This document shows, in pieces, positions 11,443 to 20,885 of a stretch of 64,000 nt of DNA (its first letter is position 1; each line of letters begins with the position of its first letter). The stretch is from Athripsodes cinereus (Eukaryota; Arthropoda; Insecta; Trichoptera; Leptoceridae). The notes beneath the pieces are model-generated. The model worked only from the letters and a program-made list of their open reading frames with translations, was not told the origin of the DNA and did not search any database. A program made the position numbers and the translations under genes. The DNA lies in contig OX388321.1 of the NCBI GenBank assembly GCA_947579605.1, forward strand, positions 17,599,614-17,663,613, given 5' to 3'.

Positions 11443-11653
11443 CAGGGTTACTCTTGACAAAACTAAACACGATCTTAATCTAGTCTTGATCTTGATCATA
11501 CGACGCACGAAGGGACTATGGTCAAAAACATCGCGCTACCACTAACGCGCGATCGGTTTGCGTGTATTTTTGGCCAATAGTCACTTCGTGCGTCGTATGA
11601 TCAAGATCAAGACTAGATTAAGATCGTGTTTAGTTTTGTCAAGAGTAGCCCTG
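11443..11653. mobile_element. MITE family D, copy 1 (foldback)
   Basis: A 211-bp element starting cagggttactcttgaca and ending in its complement with one mismatch (gagtagccctg). Arms of about 85 bp pair around a centre containing cgcgatcgg. CAG at 11440-11442 is repeated at 11654-11656, consistent with a 3-bp target duplication. Copies 2 and 3 are at 11654-11841 and 29294-29466. No coding capacity. Confidence 0.8.
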
Positions 11654-11841
11654 CAGGGCTACTCTTGACACAATCTAAATACGATCTTAATCTAGTCTTG
11701 ATCTTGTTCATACGACGCACGAAAGAACTATGGTCAAAAACACCGCGCTATCGGTATGCGTGTATTTTTGGCCAATAGTCACTTCGCGCGTCGTATAATT
11801 AAGATTAAGATCGTGTTTAGATTTTGTCAAGAGTAACCCTG
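11654..11841. mobile_element. MITE family D, copy 2, abutting copy 1
   Basis: Same termini and interior as copy 1, 188 bp, more diverged and partly deleted in the right arm. It begins at the exact base after copy 1 ends, so the CAG that would be copy 1's target duplication is also the first three bases of this copy. No matching CAG follows its right end. Confidence 0.78.
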
Positions 11842-12539
11842 AAGGCCCTCCAATAAAGTATCACTAATGCGTACACGCATTAATGTAATCAAAATAATGA
11901 GAGATAGAAAAAACATTGGACTGCAATGTGTTATAATTTACTTACATGATAAATATTTTTAATAAATTTACCGAAATATTCACCATATTTCATACAAATC
12001 ACTTCATTTAAGGACCAGTCAGAGGTTGTCACTCTTTTCTGGTCGAGGGCTATATAAAAAAAAGTGAGGTGTAGTGCCTCACATATTTTGGATATTTGTA
12101 GATACAGTGTTGCACCTCCGTCGCCAAATTTTCGATAAATTTGATTTCTATAAAAATATCATCTCAAATTCGATATTATTCTGCCATGATTTAGACCATC
12201 CATCAGATTATCAGTAAAATGAAAACAGCACTGCACACAGTCATTTTCGAGCTGACGTTTCTATTATTGTAATTAAAGATTAAAAAAACCGAGTCGGGGA
12301 ATATTGCCTCCGGAGAAACTTAATTTACTATCGATGGTAAAATTTAATGGTTAAACAAAAAACCTCAATGTTTTATTTTTTTATCTACCTGAACATTTCT
12401 TTTTATGAAATGCTGAAGTATGTCATTAATTATGATAAACTTTTATTAATGTGATTGACAGAGACACAAGAATTGTATGTAAGTCATACTATTCGTGTTC
12501 ATAAATTTGTTTGTATTTTTCTCGACCGCCGTAGCTTGT

Positions 12540-12740
12540 CTATATCCTCCTTCTTCTTTATTTTCATGATGTATGTAGATGTAGATCATAGATCTGTTAG
12601 TTCGGAATCTATTGCCTCTTGAGATGCAGAAGACCAGCTGTCTTTCCATTATTTTGGTGGTCTTCCTCGGGGCCGTGAATCTACTGTCGTTTCCTTTGCA
12701 GCTATATGCACGATTCTATTTTCAGCCATTTGTCGTAGTT
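12540..12740 (-). mobile_element. LINE reverse transcriptase C-terminal fragment
   Basis: On the minus strand a frame reads 'RQMAENRIVHIAAKETTVDSRPRGRPPK', the 'RM..NR......PRGRP.K' block that closes many non-LTR reverse transcriptases. A stop follows directly. Ends not defined. Confidence 0.6.
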
Positions 12741-14113
12741 AAAAAATAACAGGAGATAATTATTAGAGTATTTCCATATTAAATTTACATACTTACCATT
12801 TAACTTTTTGAAGGAAAGAATCCCGCAAAATTAATTTAAACTCTGTTTTGACTTCCGTTAAAATTCTCTTTGTTGACCATCTGTAACCAACTTCACTCAC
12901 TTAGACTCCCTCGCTCGGACCGCGGGCACGCGGGTGAGTTCTCTCACCAGCGTGCCCCGAAAATAAATAACTATTGTGTTAAAAAAGTGTTAAAATAATA
13001 TAATTGAAACCCGTCTCAATATAAACTATATGTAGTGACGAATAACTTGATTAATTTGAGTAGAACTTGTTGTATAAATACTAAGTTACTTGTGAATATG
13101 TAAATTTGCGTGTGTGTGTGTGTGTCTGAACCAGGCATTGTAATAATTGAACCATCAATAAATGTTTCTCGTTTAACTTAGCTGTTTGTTTTGATTGTGA
13201 AACCAACCTATGCAACTCTACGATTATCCCTGACCTGAGACTCAAGTTCTTCCGACTGAATTAGCTGGACAATGTATGGAAAGATCGACTCGAGTCAGAG
13301 AAAGTATTGGAGGGAAGTATTATAGTAAGAAGTTGTTGAATAAAGGGAAAAGTAGTAAATAAAGCTGTTAAATAAAGGTGATACACATTCGATCCACATG
13401 GTTTCTTCAGAATCGTCTCTTATTCCTACTCCATTTTACAATGTCCTCCGCGTTGCATATGTTCCTAATCTCAGTAGTTTTTGTTCTGTCTCTGAGAGAC
13501 AATGTCTATATCCACCTTGATTAATACAATAACATATTTCTCACATTTATCTCATATCGTAACACTGTTACGTACAGTACCTTTCAGACTTTTTCAAAAT
13601 AATAACTGTTTGTCAAGATCGCTTGAACGGTTTCTCAACTTGTGAGTAAAAATCATCACCTTTACTAATACCTTAGCAGGCACGTAGCATTTCTACTCAC
13701 GGCAGTTTACGTTTTATTTGCCGTACAATTTTATTTCTACATGTTTTTTTTCTCCTTATAAATGGAACGTAAAAATATGTACTTACGCAAGAAGGTACAT
13801 GAGCACATTATAAGTTTTATCGTGCGAGGGATAAAAACATACACTCGTCTAAGTGGTGTAGTTTTTTTGTAAGCTCGTAATAAAGTTTATAATGAGAACT
13901 TGCCCTATAATACATAAAGTATTTATGTAATTGATAAAATACATGTTAATTATATGAGAAAATGTTCAAGAAATAAAAAGAACAAATTGTAGAACTACAT
14001 ATTATGGAAAGTTGATGTGAATATTAAAAACCAGTGCATTTGTTGTATATACTTGTAATAAATATGTAAGAAATGTTTAGCATTGAAACTATATGGCCTA
14101 CATTCATATTATT
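12741..14113. other. AT-rich DNA with a GC-rich patch and (GT)n
   Basis: A GC-rich patch at about 12896-12960 and a GT repeat at 13107-13126 stand out. 'caataaatg' near 13156 resembles a polyadenylation signal, so an LTR or LINE 3' end is possible, but no matching second copy or terminal repeat was found. Confidence 0.4.
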
Positions 14114-14194
14114 TAGTAGCTTACTGTGAAAGGTGTATAGGGTTGTATTTGGGTTTATAACAAACAAAACTCAGATATATCGTTTTTTTTTTAA
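14114..14194 (+). repeat. SINE-A 3' fragment
   Basis: Only the last 80 bp of SINE-A is present: 'ttactgtgaaaggtgtat', 'ttgtatttgggtttata', and the terminal T/A tract. The tRNA-like head is absent, which suggests 5' truncation at insertion. Confidence 0.75.
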
Positions 14195-15059
14195 ATATAA
14201 TAATATTGAAATAAATAAATGAATTTTGTGACAAAATAAAAATAAGATCCAAGATTACTAATAACTTGGTTTTCGTTGATGATGCTTTCCATTCTTTGAT
14301 TTAAGTTGCAGATTAATAAGATCATTTCCGTTATACATCCTATGATATTTGTTGCTTTTTGGAACACGAAAGCTGTTTCAGGACTTTGTTGTCTATAATT
14401 ATACATATTATGTATTACGACATTTTCCACCAGTCCAGTGTTTCTTTTCCTTCCCATAAAAATAAAGCATTTAGGATGCATCATTTCTGAGTTGTAGATA
14501 TTGATTGCCTTAAACACGAGGTTTTAAGAACACCTGCCTGTTACAGAATACGCAAAAATTTACAGGAAAGAGCAGGAACCCTATTCACTAACGGGAAACC
14601 CACAGGGTTTGTTCTTTTTTTGTATGTTTGCAATTATTTGTTTCGCCATAACAGCATTGCGGCATGTTAGTTATCAAAATATTTCCGATTTTATCATTTT
14701 TGCGAGAAAACTAAGTACAATAATTGTGATTCATGAAACGTATACTTTTATATACATATTAAAGATAGGCATTACTCTCGTTTTTCTACATTATTTGATA
14801 AAAGTCATCTGATTGTATAAAAAACACATTCCAACTCATTCTCAATTCATGTTATCGAATGAAATGTGATCAAAATGTGATGGAACCCGAATCCCTCAGG
14901 AAATTAAATTCATATCAAAAATATTTTCATTTATTTCGAGCATTCTAGTACCATTCGTACGTATTTTATAATAATTCATCCAGGTATGTGGCATTGAGTT
15001 CATATAAAAACTATATTATAATAGATATTATAGTCATACAAGCCTTTAATTCCAGCGTC
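14195..15059. other. AT-rich DNA, nothing recognised
   Basis: Open frames at 14191-14517 (-) and 14609-14812 (+) show no domain and are taken as chance. Confidence 0.45.
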
Positions 15060-15073
15060 ACTCGGGCTATAAT

Positions 15074-15411
15074 TTTTTTTTTTAATTTATATAAGGCAAC
15101 TCAACCTACATGGGCTGATTTGTGCCAATGGACTAATTCCTGACAATACCTAACTGTTTAAAGTTATGGAGTTTTTTTGATTTTGGAGATCTATAATACT
15201 ACAGTATACAGTTTTTTCGAACAAACTCAAACAATCTTCTATATATCTCTACACGTCCCAGGGATAGAAGGTGTGGTATACTAACGGGATATGACAATGG
15301 TGAAGAGGCCATATTTATTCTTAACAGATGACTCTGGAGTCTGCAGTGACCAAACCGCATTCTGCAAATGGCTGTGGTCAGTGTCCTTGGCAGACGTCTG
15401 CCATGGAACCA
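15074..15411 (-). mobile_element. Jockey/I-like LINE tail with poly(A), internally deleted
   Basis: Bounded by a 14-bp target duplication, actcgggctataat, at 15060-15073 and 15412-15425. A poly(A) tail appears as a T run from 15074. The peptide 'WFHGRRLPRTLTTAICRMRFGHCRLQSHLLRINM' matches the C-terminal region after RNase H in Jockey/I/R1-type ORF2 proteins. The Cys-Cys-His-Cys knuckle expected next is missing: the reading runs straight into 'YPVSIPHLLSLGRVEIYRRLFEFV', so roughly 35 residues are deleted. The complete knuckle is visible in the relative at 42894-43307. The first 18 residues of the open frame lie in flanking DNA. Confidence 0.85.
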
Positions 15412-15642
15412 ACTCGGGCTATAATGTAACTGTCTAAAAATAGCTAATGTATTACTTTTTGCCATTTTGTCTCCATTTTGCCAGTTTATTTATTTATGTC
15501 TCAATGACAACCGTTTTATGTAAATACTAAATCAATGTTTTTATTGCACGATATTAAGTATGTATTTTATTGAAATTAGCTATGAAATAATAATATTTAT
15601 TTTAGTATGCGTTTTATTTATTCAATATCTAGGTTAAATAAA

Positions 15643-15656
15643 ATAACAATATTTCG
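15643..15656. repeat. Left 14-bp direct repeat flanking a hairpin insert
   Basis: ataacaatatttcg, repeated exactly at 15915-15928. It borders the perfect palindrome on its left. Confidence 0.85.
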
Positions 15657-15872
15657 TTTTGAATGTTTTTTAAATATTCTACAATGCACATCCGTTACTT
15701 GATTTTTTAAAATCGCGATCGATTTCGGTAAACCTTTACCATTGACGAGCGAGATAATACTCTATCTAGTATTATCTCGCTCGTCAATGGTAAAGGTTTA
15801 CCGAAATCGATCGCGATTTTAAAAAATCAAGTAACGGATGTGCATTGTAGAATATTTAAAAAACATTCAAAA
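15657..15872. repeat. Perfect 105-bp-arm inverted repeat
   Basis: Arms 15657-15761 and 15768-15872 are exact reverse complements over all 105 bases, separated by 6 nt (ctatct). No mismatch was found on reading both arms. Together with a 42-bp right extension it lies between 14-bp direct repeats. No ORF, no recognised transposon end. A transcript would form a very long perfect hairpin. Perfect pairing implies recent origin or ongoing correction between arms; an assembly artefact at a fold-back read is also possible. Confidence 0.9.
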
Positions 15873-16074
15873 TGTCTCGTAACTGTTACATAGTTAATCC
15901 TTCTAAAATAACTGATAACAATATTTCGATTAAACACAATCAATATTATATTTTCTTCTTTATAAACAATTAAAGTTCATTTTACAACGTACTTTAAAAC
16001 GACTTTTTTTGTCAATTAATAAAGACAAATGAAATACAGAGTGTGGAACGAAACAATAAGACGTAAAACTTAAA

Positions 16075-16345
16075 TTACTGATATTACACAATGTGTCGCA
16101 ACTACGCAACTCCTATGGCGATGGGCGAGACACATAACTAGAAGCCAAGATGACAAATTGCTAAAGTCTCTTACATCTTGGAGGACCACGAGCAGCAACC
16201 AGGAGCATAGGAAGACCCCAATGAGGTGGAGGAATGATATGACTGGACACAATGGGGTCAACTGGATGCAGACTGCGCAGGATTGAATGTGGTTGAAGAA
16301 AATGGAGGAGACCGTCGTCCAGGAGTGGACGGGAGTGTGCTGAGA
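16075..16345 (+). mobile_element. LINE reverse transcriptase C-terminal fragment
   Basis: Plus-strand frames give 'QLLWRWARHITRSQDDKLLKSL', 'GRP'-like remnants and 'MRWRNDMTGHNGVNWMQTAQD', then 'QEWTGV'. This is the pattern at the end of many insect endonuclease-reverse transcriptases ('RW.GHI.R.D', 'RW.DD', 'NW...AQDR', 'EAF.Q.W'). Stops and frameshifts interrupt it. Confidence 0.65.
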
Positions 16346-16399
16346 AGAAAAAGAGAAGAATGAAAAATCACAATCTATAAAATTTGTCAAAAATTTAAA

Positions 16400-16949
16400 C
16401 GCTTTATTGTACATAGTGAATCATTTTTGAGTTTCTTTCGCGTCAAAGGAATGCACAATGACATGCATAAATAACCTTAAATATTCAAATAATAACAAGT
16501 GTATGAACTTTGAATACAATGAAAAATATTTGCAACATTGTTGTATTCAGTACTGTATTTTTCGTAGACTATGGTAGTAATATTTGCAGTGCATTGTGCA
16601 ACTAATGGATCGTCTTAATAATATTGTTGTTATTTCCAGTTGAACCACTGGACATATTATGCGGTACCTATTAACAAGTCAAGGCATACTGGAATGCATT
16701 GTATTCAGTTAGCTCATAAAACAATATGTAGTTCATATTAGTAATGAAACAGGTAGTATCTTGGCCGAATACCGGATTATATGTTTTCAGTGAATGTCCT
16801 TAACCCTTTGCTTATTTGAGCGCACGTGCCCACCCATATAGACTTTCAAGTAACTGTGATTATAATGATACGTGAAATTGATTGTTATCAGGAGGGAAGA
16901 AGATGTACATCGTATGATGTATGATTATTTTCTAGAAAGGTATAAATAA
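16400..16949. other. AT-rich DNA, nothing recognised
   Basis: No gene or bounded element seen. Confidence 0.5.
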
Positions 16950-17096
16950 AATCTTGGCAAGGGAAGGTGTCGAACATATGTGTTAAAAGACTTCATTTGG
17001 AGTGTCCAGAAGTCCTGGAAGCAGCGGTGGACAGGGATCTCTGGAGGCGCAATGGGCCCCCGACCCAACTAGGACAAGGGGATGAAGATGTATGTA
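16950..17096 (+). mobile_element. LINE 3' tail, same family as 18976-19450
   Basis: Aligns with the final part of the minus-strand element at 18976-19450 ('gtcctggaagcagcggtgg', 'acagggatctctggaggcg', then 'gatgtatgtatg'). Short deletions remove the segment around the 'RYLGAM' codons. It ends in the same (ATGT)n tail. Confidence 0.75.
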
Positions 17097-17500
17097 TGAA
17101 TGTATAAGTAGTAAAGAAATCGAAAAAAAAGTTGATTATACTGACTTGATAGGGTCGGAGATGCCAACACTGGCATAGTGGTAATAGACTAGACTGGAGA
17201 GAGTTGAAATATAAATAAATGGGCACCTAAACGGATAAATATGAGTCCTTCGACTCCTGAAATATCCGACAAATAGTTATTTCAACAATTTGATTATACT
17301 GAATCTTCAACTATCGATAAATCGGTATATTGAATAATTTATATACTTTTATTTTTCCATAAATATTTGGTGTGTGGCCAAATTTGATTTAATATTCGGC
17401 ATAATATTCCGGTATACAGCCAAGTTGTTAATCTTATCTGGATATAATGTGGGTTTGTCGTTTCAAGAAATCGCGTTTTGGTTATGAGCTACTCAATATT

Positions 17501-17671
17501 AAAAAAAAGATATATCTGGGTTTTTTTATAAACCTAAATACAACCTTAAACACCTTTCACAGTAAGCAAAAAGCTTGTGTCGTGTAAGGGTAGTTTGCCA
17601 GCACCTGGGATCGAACCGCGGACCCCTTGTTCATGAGGCCGAAACTCTACCTCCAGGCTGCCGATGAACTC
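17501..17671 (-). mobile_element. SINE-A, tRNA-derived SINE
   Basis: Full-length minus-strand copy with tRNA-like head ('gcagcctggaggtagagt'), B box ggttcgatccc near 17610-17620 on the reverse strand, the conserved body and the 3' A/T tract. One of four head-containing copies in the window. Confidence 0.85.
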
Positions 17672-18183
17672 AAAAATTTTGTTTACATATTCTGTTATTG
17701 ACTCGATTATTATATATTGTGAAAAATAAAAATAAAATATTCTATATGTAACAAAAGTATGTAGTGATCAGTTCGATTAAATAAATTAATGTATAAATAA
17801 CTCACCCTCTGGGTTGTACTAAACGTTTATCCAGTAATAAATATTTCTCAAATGCCTGAAAGCTACCAAATATCCTTTTCATCTCTAGTTCGTGCATTCA
17901 GAATGTTATTGCTATGCATTTTAGAGTATGATATAATAAGCTTTCAATCCTTTGAAAGTCAAGATAATAAACACCACAAGAGATGACTGAAGCCAAAATA
18001 TTTTAAATTGTGCAAGCATTGTTTCGTTAATTTACCATGCGGACTTCGTTCCAAATGGATGCGTTTGTTGAATCATACAGTTTATAATGTTATGCGAGAC
18101 GTTTTAAACTGTAAAATGCATAGATATATTTTAGACATAACATTGGTAATGTACATTCCCAACCTATATTATTAAATATAAGA
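17672..18183. other. AT-rich DNA, nothing recognised
   Basis: No gene or bounded element seen. Confidence 0.5.
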
Positions 18184-18285
18184 TAACATAACATAACATG
18201 CATAGACAATTCACAATATCGAGCCAGTCCCAAATTGAGATGTGAGTCTTATATTATGGGTACTTAGGCGACGATACTCATATAT
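18184..18285 (-). repeat. SINE-B 3' fragment with (TGTTA)n tail
   Basis: Carries the terminal 'ataacataacataacat' tail and about 80 bp of SINE-B body ('gagccagtcccaaattgagat'). The tRNA-like head is missing, as expected for 5' truncation. Confidence 0.7.
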
Positions 18286-18975
18286 TGTTTAAACAGACTA
18301 ACTAAAATTTCGGAAACATATGTATTTTTGAAGTTATTATTGTTAGTACCAAATAACATGAAAATGTGCATAACTTCATGAATGGTTTTAAAACCATCAG
18401 ATAGATTATCAATCAGATAAATTCCAGAGTTTTCTTTCAAAGTATTTGTTGATTAGATTTTTCTATTAGAAAAAGACGTATTGAAGATTAAGATCGTATC
18501 AGGACTAACCCTTTGGTACTTATGAATTGGATTCAAATTATTATTGTTAAAGATTTTCACATACTTAATTGTGTACATCAATGCACCATTTTTTTCAAGA
18601 ACTTAATTTTATGCGCATATTGGGTTTATTACATGTGTTTGTATCACTGAACATATGCCGTTTAAACTGATTCATTCTTTGCAATGATCGCTTTATGAAC
18701 ACTTAAAATACTCGTATCGAATGAGATAATCTTTTCTGTTAAATCGTATATAAGTGTGATATAGTTTAACAAGAACAGAGAATTACAGATACAATGCATA
18801 ATTATACAAATTATAAAGAAAAATATACTACATTCACGATATGCATTCTCATCAATGCATTGTTCTATGTGCTTAAGAGTTAATTTTGTGTAGAGGCAGG
18901 GTAAGAAATGATACATTTTGGAATTGAATTTTGTTTTACTCACAAAATTACTTCTATTAGGTACCTTTCATTCTA

Positions 18976-19450
18976 CATACATACATCTTCTTCCCCTTGT
19001 CCTAGTTGGGTTGGGGGCCATTGCACCTAGGTACCTCCTCCAGAGATCCCTGTCCACCGCTGCTTCCAGGACCTCTGGCCACTCCAAACCAAGCCTTTCA
19101 ACACACAGGTTCGATAACTGCCTTTGCCAGCTTCTTCTAGGGTGGCCCACCGGTCTTCTGCTCTCTCCCACAGCCTCCAAATATCTAAGTGATAGTCTGT
19201 CTTCTGGCATGCGGAGAACGTTACCCAGCCATCGCAACTGCGACCTCTTTATATGCAGGAGTACTGGTTCCACCTTGAGAGCCTCACAAACATACGTATT
19301 TCTTACACGGTCTTTCAATGACACCCCAGCCACTCCTCTGAGGAACCGCATTTCCGCTGCCTGTAACCTTGATCTCACGCTCTTCGTGAGCACCCAAATC
19401 TGGTGTCCATATGTGAGGACAGGACGGTATATTGTCTTAAATATGGCCAT
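18976..19450 (-). mobile_element. 5'-truncated LINE encoding reverse transcriptase C-terminus
   Basis: Bounded by a 10-bp duplication, tttcattcta, at 18966-18975 and 19451-19460. The open frame 19456-18968 gives 'YRPVLTYGHQIWVLT', 'LQAAEMRFLRGVAGVS', 'RSQLRWLGNVLRMPEDR', 'RPVGHPRRSWQRQL' and 'RLGLEWPEVLEAAVDRDLWRRY', the standard tail of insect non-LTR reverse transcriptases; the YxDD motif lies upstream and is not included. The start Met is in the duplicated flank. The 3' end is an (ATGT)n tail. The uninterrupted frame over about 160 codons suggests a fairly young insertion. Confidence 0.88.
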
Positions 19451-19460
19451 TTTCATTCTA

Positions 19461-20234
19461 AATAAACGTATTTGTAAACAAGCTGTACCAATTTACATGA
19501 ATCTATAAAACTATTTTATATCTTGTGACATGAATACCACATATTTCATTAATGTTATTATATTTCTTTATTCCACATTCAATTCACTTTGTTTGCAATA
19601 AGTTGTTTGATTCATAATCAGCAGATATTAAATAGTTATACCTATTAATGGTATGTCATACAATTTCTATGTACATACTCGTAGACATCTCCTAGATGGG
19701 CACCAGCTGTATGCAGTGATGTGTGAATTAATATTTTTATATAGACTTATATATGTTTTTGTGCAACATTTTACAGTACTGAAATATTGAAATGACGTGT
19801 CTTCAATTTTGCATGCATGGATGATATAGTTATTGTAGGATTTTTATATATGTATATATATATATATATATGCACCAACGCGACGCGACTGAAAAGTCTA
19901 GAGAAGAATGAAATATACCTCTGCGCATTTCGGAACTGTAATAAGCTTTATAATATTTCAGTTGCCCTGCAACTTTTTCCAGAAACGCTTCAAAAGTTAG
20001 TCTATTCCAAATGATTATGTGCTAATTTAGAGATTCAACGCTTGTAGGTAGGAAATTATACTGAAAAAAATGATCTGCCGAATTGTAAATCTTTAGGAAA
20101 AAACTTAGTACTTTTAAATGATTATCATTGTATATTCTCAAAATAGGTCCAACAATCAACTTTTTTATATTTATGATAATAAAATTTAGAAGGTTTTACA
20201 AAGTTTGTTGAAAAAGCATGAATATGCACCAATA
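19461..20234. other. AT-rich DNA with (TA)n
   Basis: A TA repeat occupies about 19852-19871. Nothing else recognised. Confidence 0.5.
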
Positions 20235-20635
20235 ATTACCACTCTTTTCTTCGTGTTTAAGTGCCACCTTTAACCTCAAGTTCTTCTCCTTCGCCCTCCC
20301 CTTTATCTCATTTACTTGGGGTCAGCTCTCCTAGTCCTAGTACGAGGGCAACTTTGCTTCCTTCATGTCCCTGGTAATAGTGGACATCCAGGTGGTCACT
20401 GGTCTGCCTGGTCTTCTGGGTCCTACTTCTACGTCCATTGTCTTTTTGATCATGTTATCCTGTGGTAGTCTCAAGATGTGCCCGTACCATCTTAATCGGT
20501 TTTCGGTTATTTTTTTCACCGATGGGAGCGACTTTGAAACTACCACGGATATGAACATTTCTTACCTATCTACCTACCCTATCCATCCTTGTTACACCTC
20601 CAGCCCTGACCATTTTCATTTCATTGGTGTGTAGA
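20235..20635 (-). mobile_element. LINE reverse transcriptase C-terminal fragment
   Basis: Minus-strand frames give 'MKMVRAGGVTRMDRV', 'ITENRLRWYGHILRLPQDN', 'GPRRPGRPVTTW' and a basic tail. These are the 'GVTR.DR..N..IRG', 'NRLRWYGH' and 'RRPGRP' blocks of non-LTR reverse transcriptases widespread in arthropods. A frameshift lies between the first two blocks. Confidence 0.75.
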
Positions 20636-20726
20636 GTAACCTTTAATAATAACTAGACAACTTATTTATGATGCGCCGTTTTGTGGAAAAACCACCGCAA
20701 GGTATTTATAAAAAAATCACGAATAA

Positions 20727-20885
20727 GATATTCAACATCTTAAATTCAGCGACAAAATATGCCATTCATACTTAATTTTTTGATTTGTATTGGCACAGAG
20801 GGATCAACATAAGTGTCTACCACATGCAGGTAGTCTACTGGCTATCTCACTTGTAGAATATGCCGTGATCGTAAAGATAAATAGA
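20727..20885 (+). repeat. Family C SINE-like copy, decayed
   Basis: Contains 'acatcttaaattcagcga', 'atgcag', 'gtctactggctat' and 'atgccgtgat' in the family C order. The 5' third is missing. Confidence 0.6.

Noticed and set aside
12790..13400. Possible solo LTR (GC-rich patch, caataaatg signal)
   Set aside because: No matching second copy, no TG...CA ends and no 4-6-bp duplication could be found.
18918..19508. 196-codon plus-strand open frame
   Set aside because: It is the antisense shadow of the LINE reverse transcriptase tail on the minus strand at 18976-19450.
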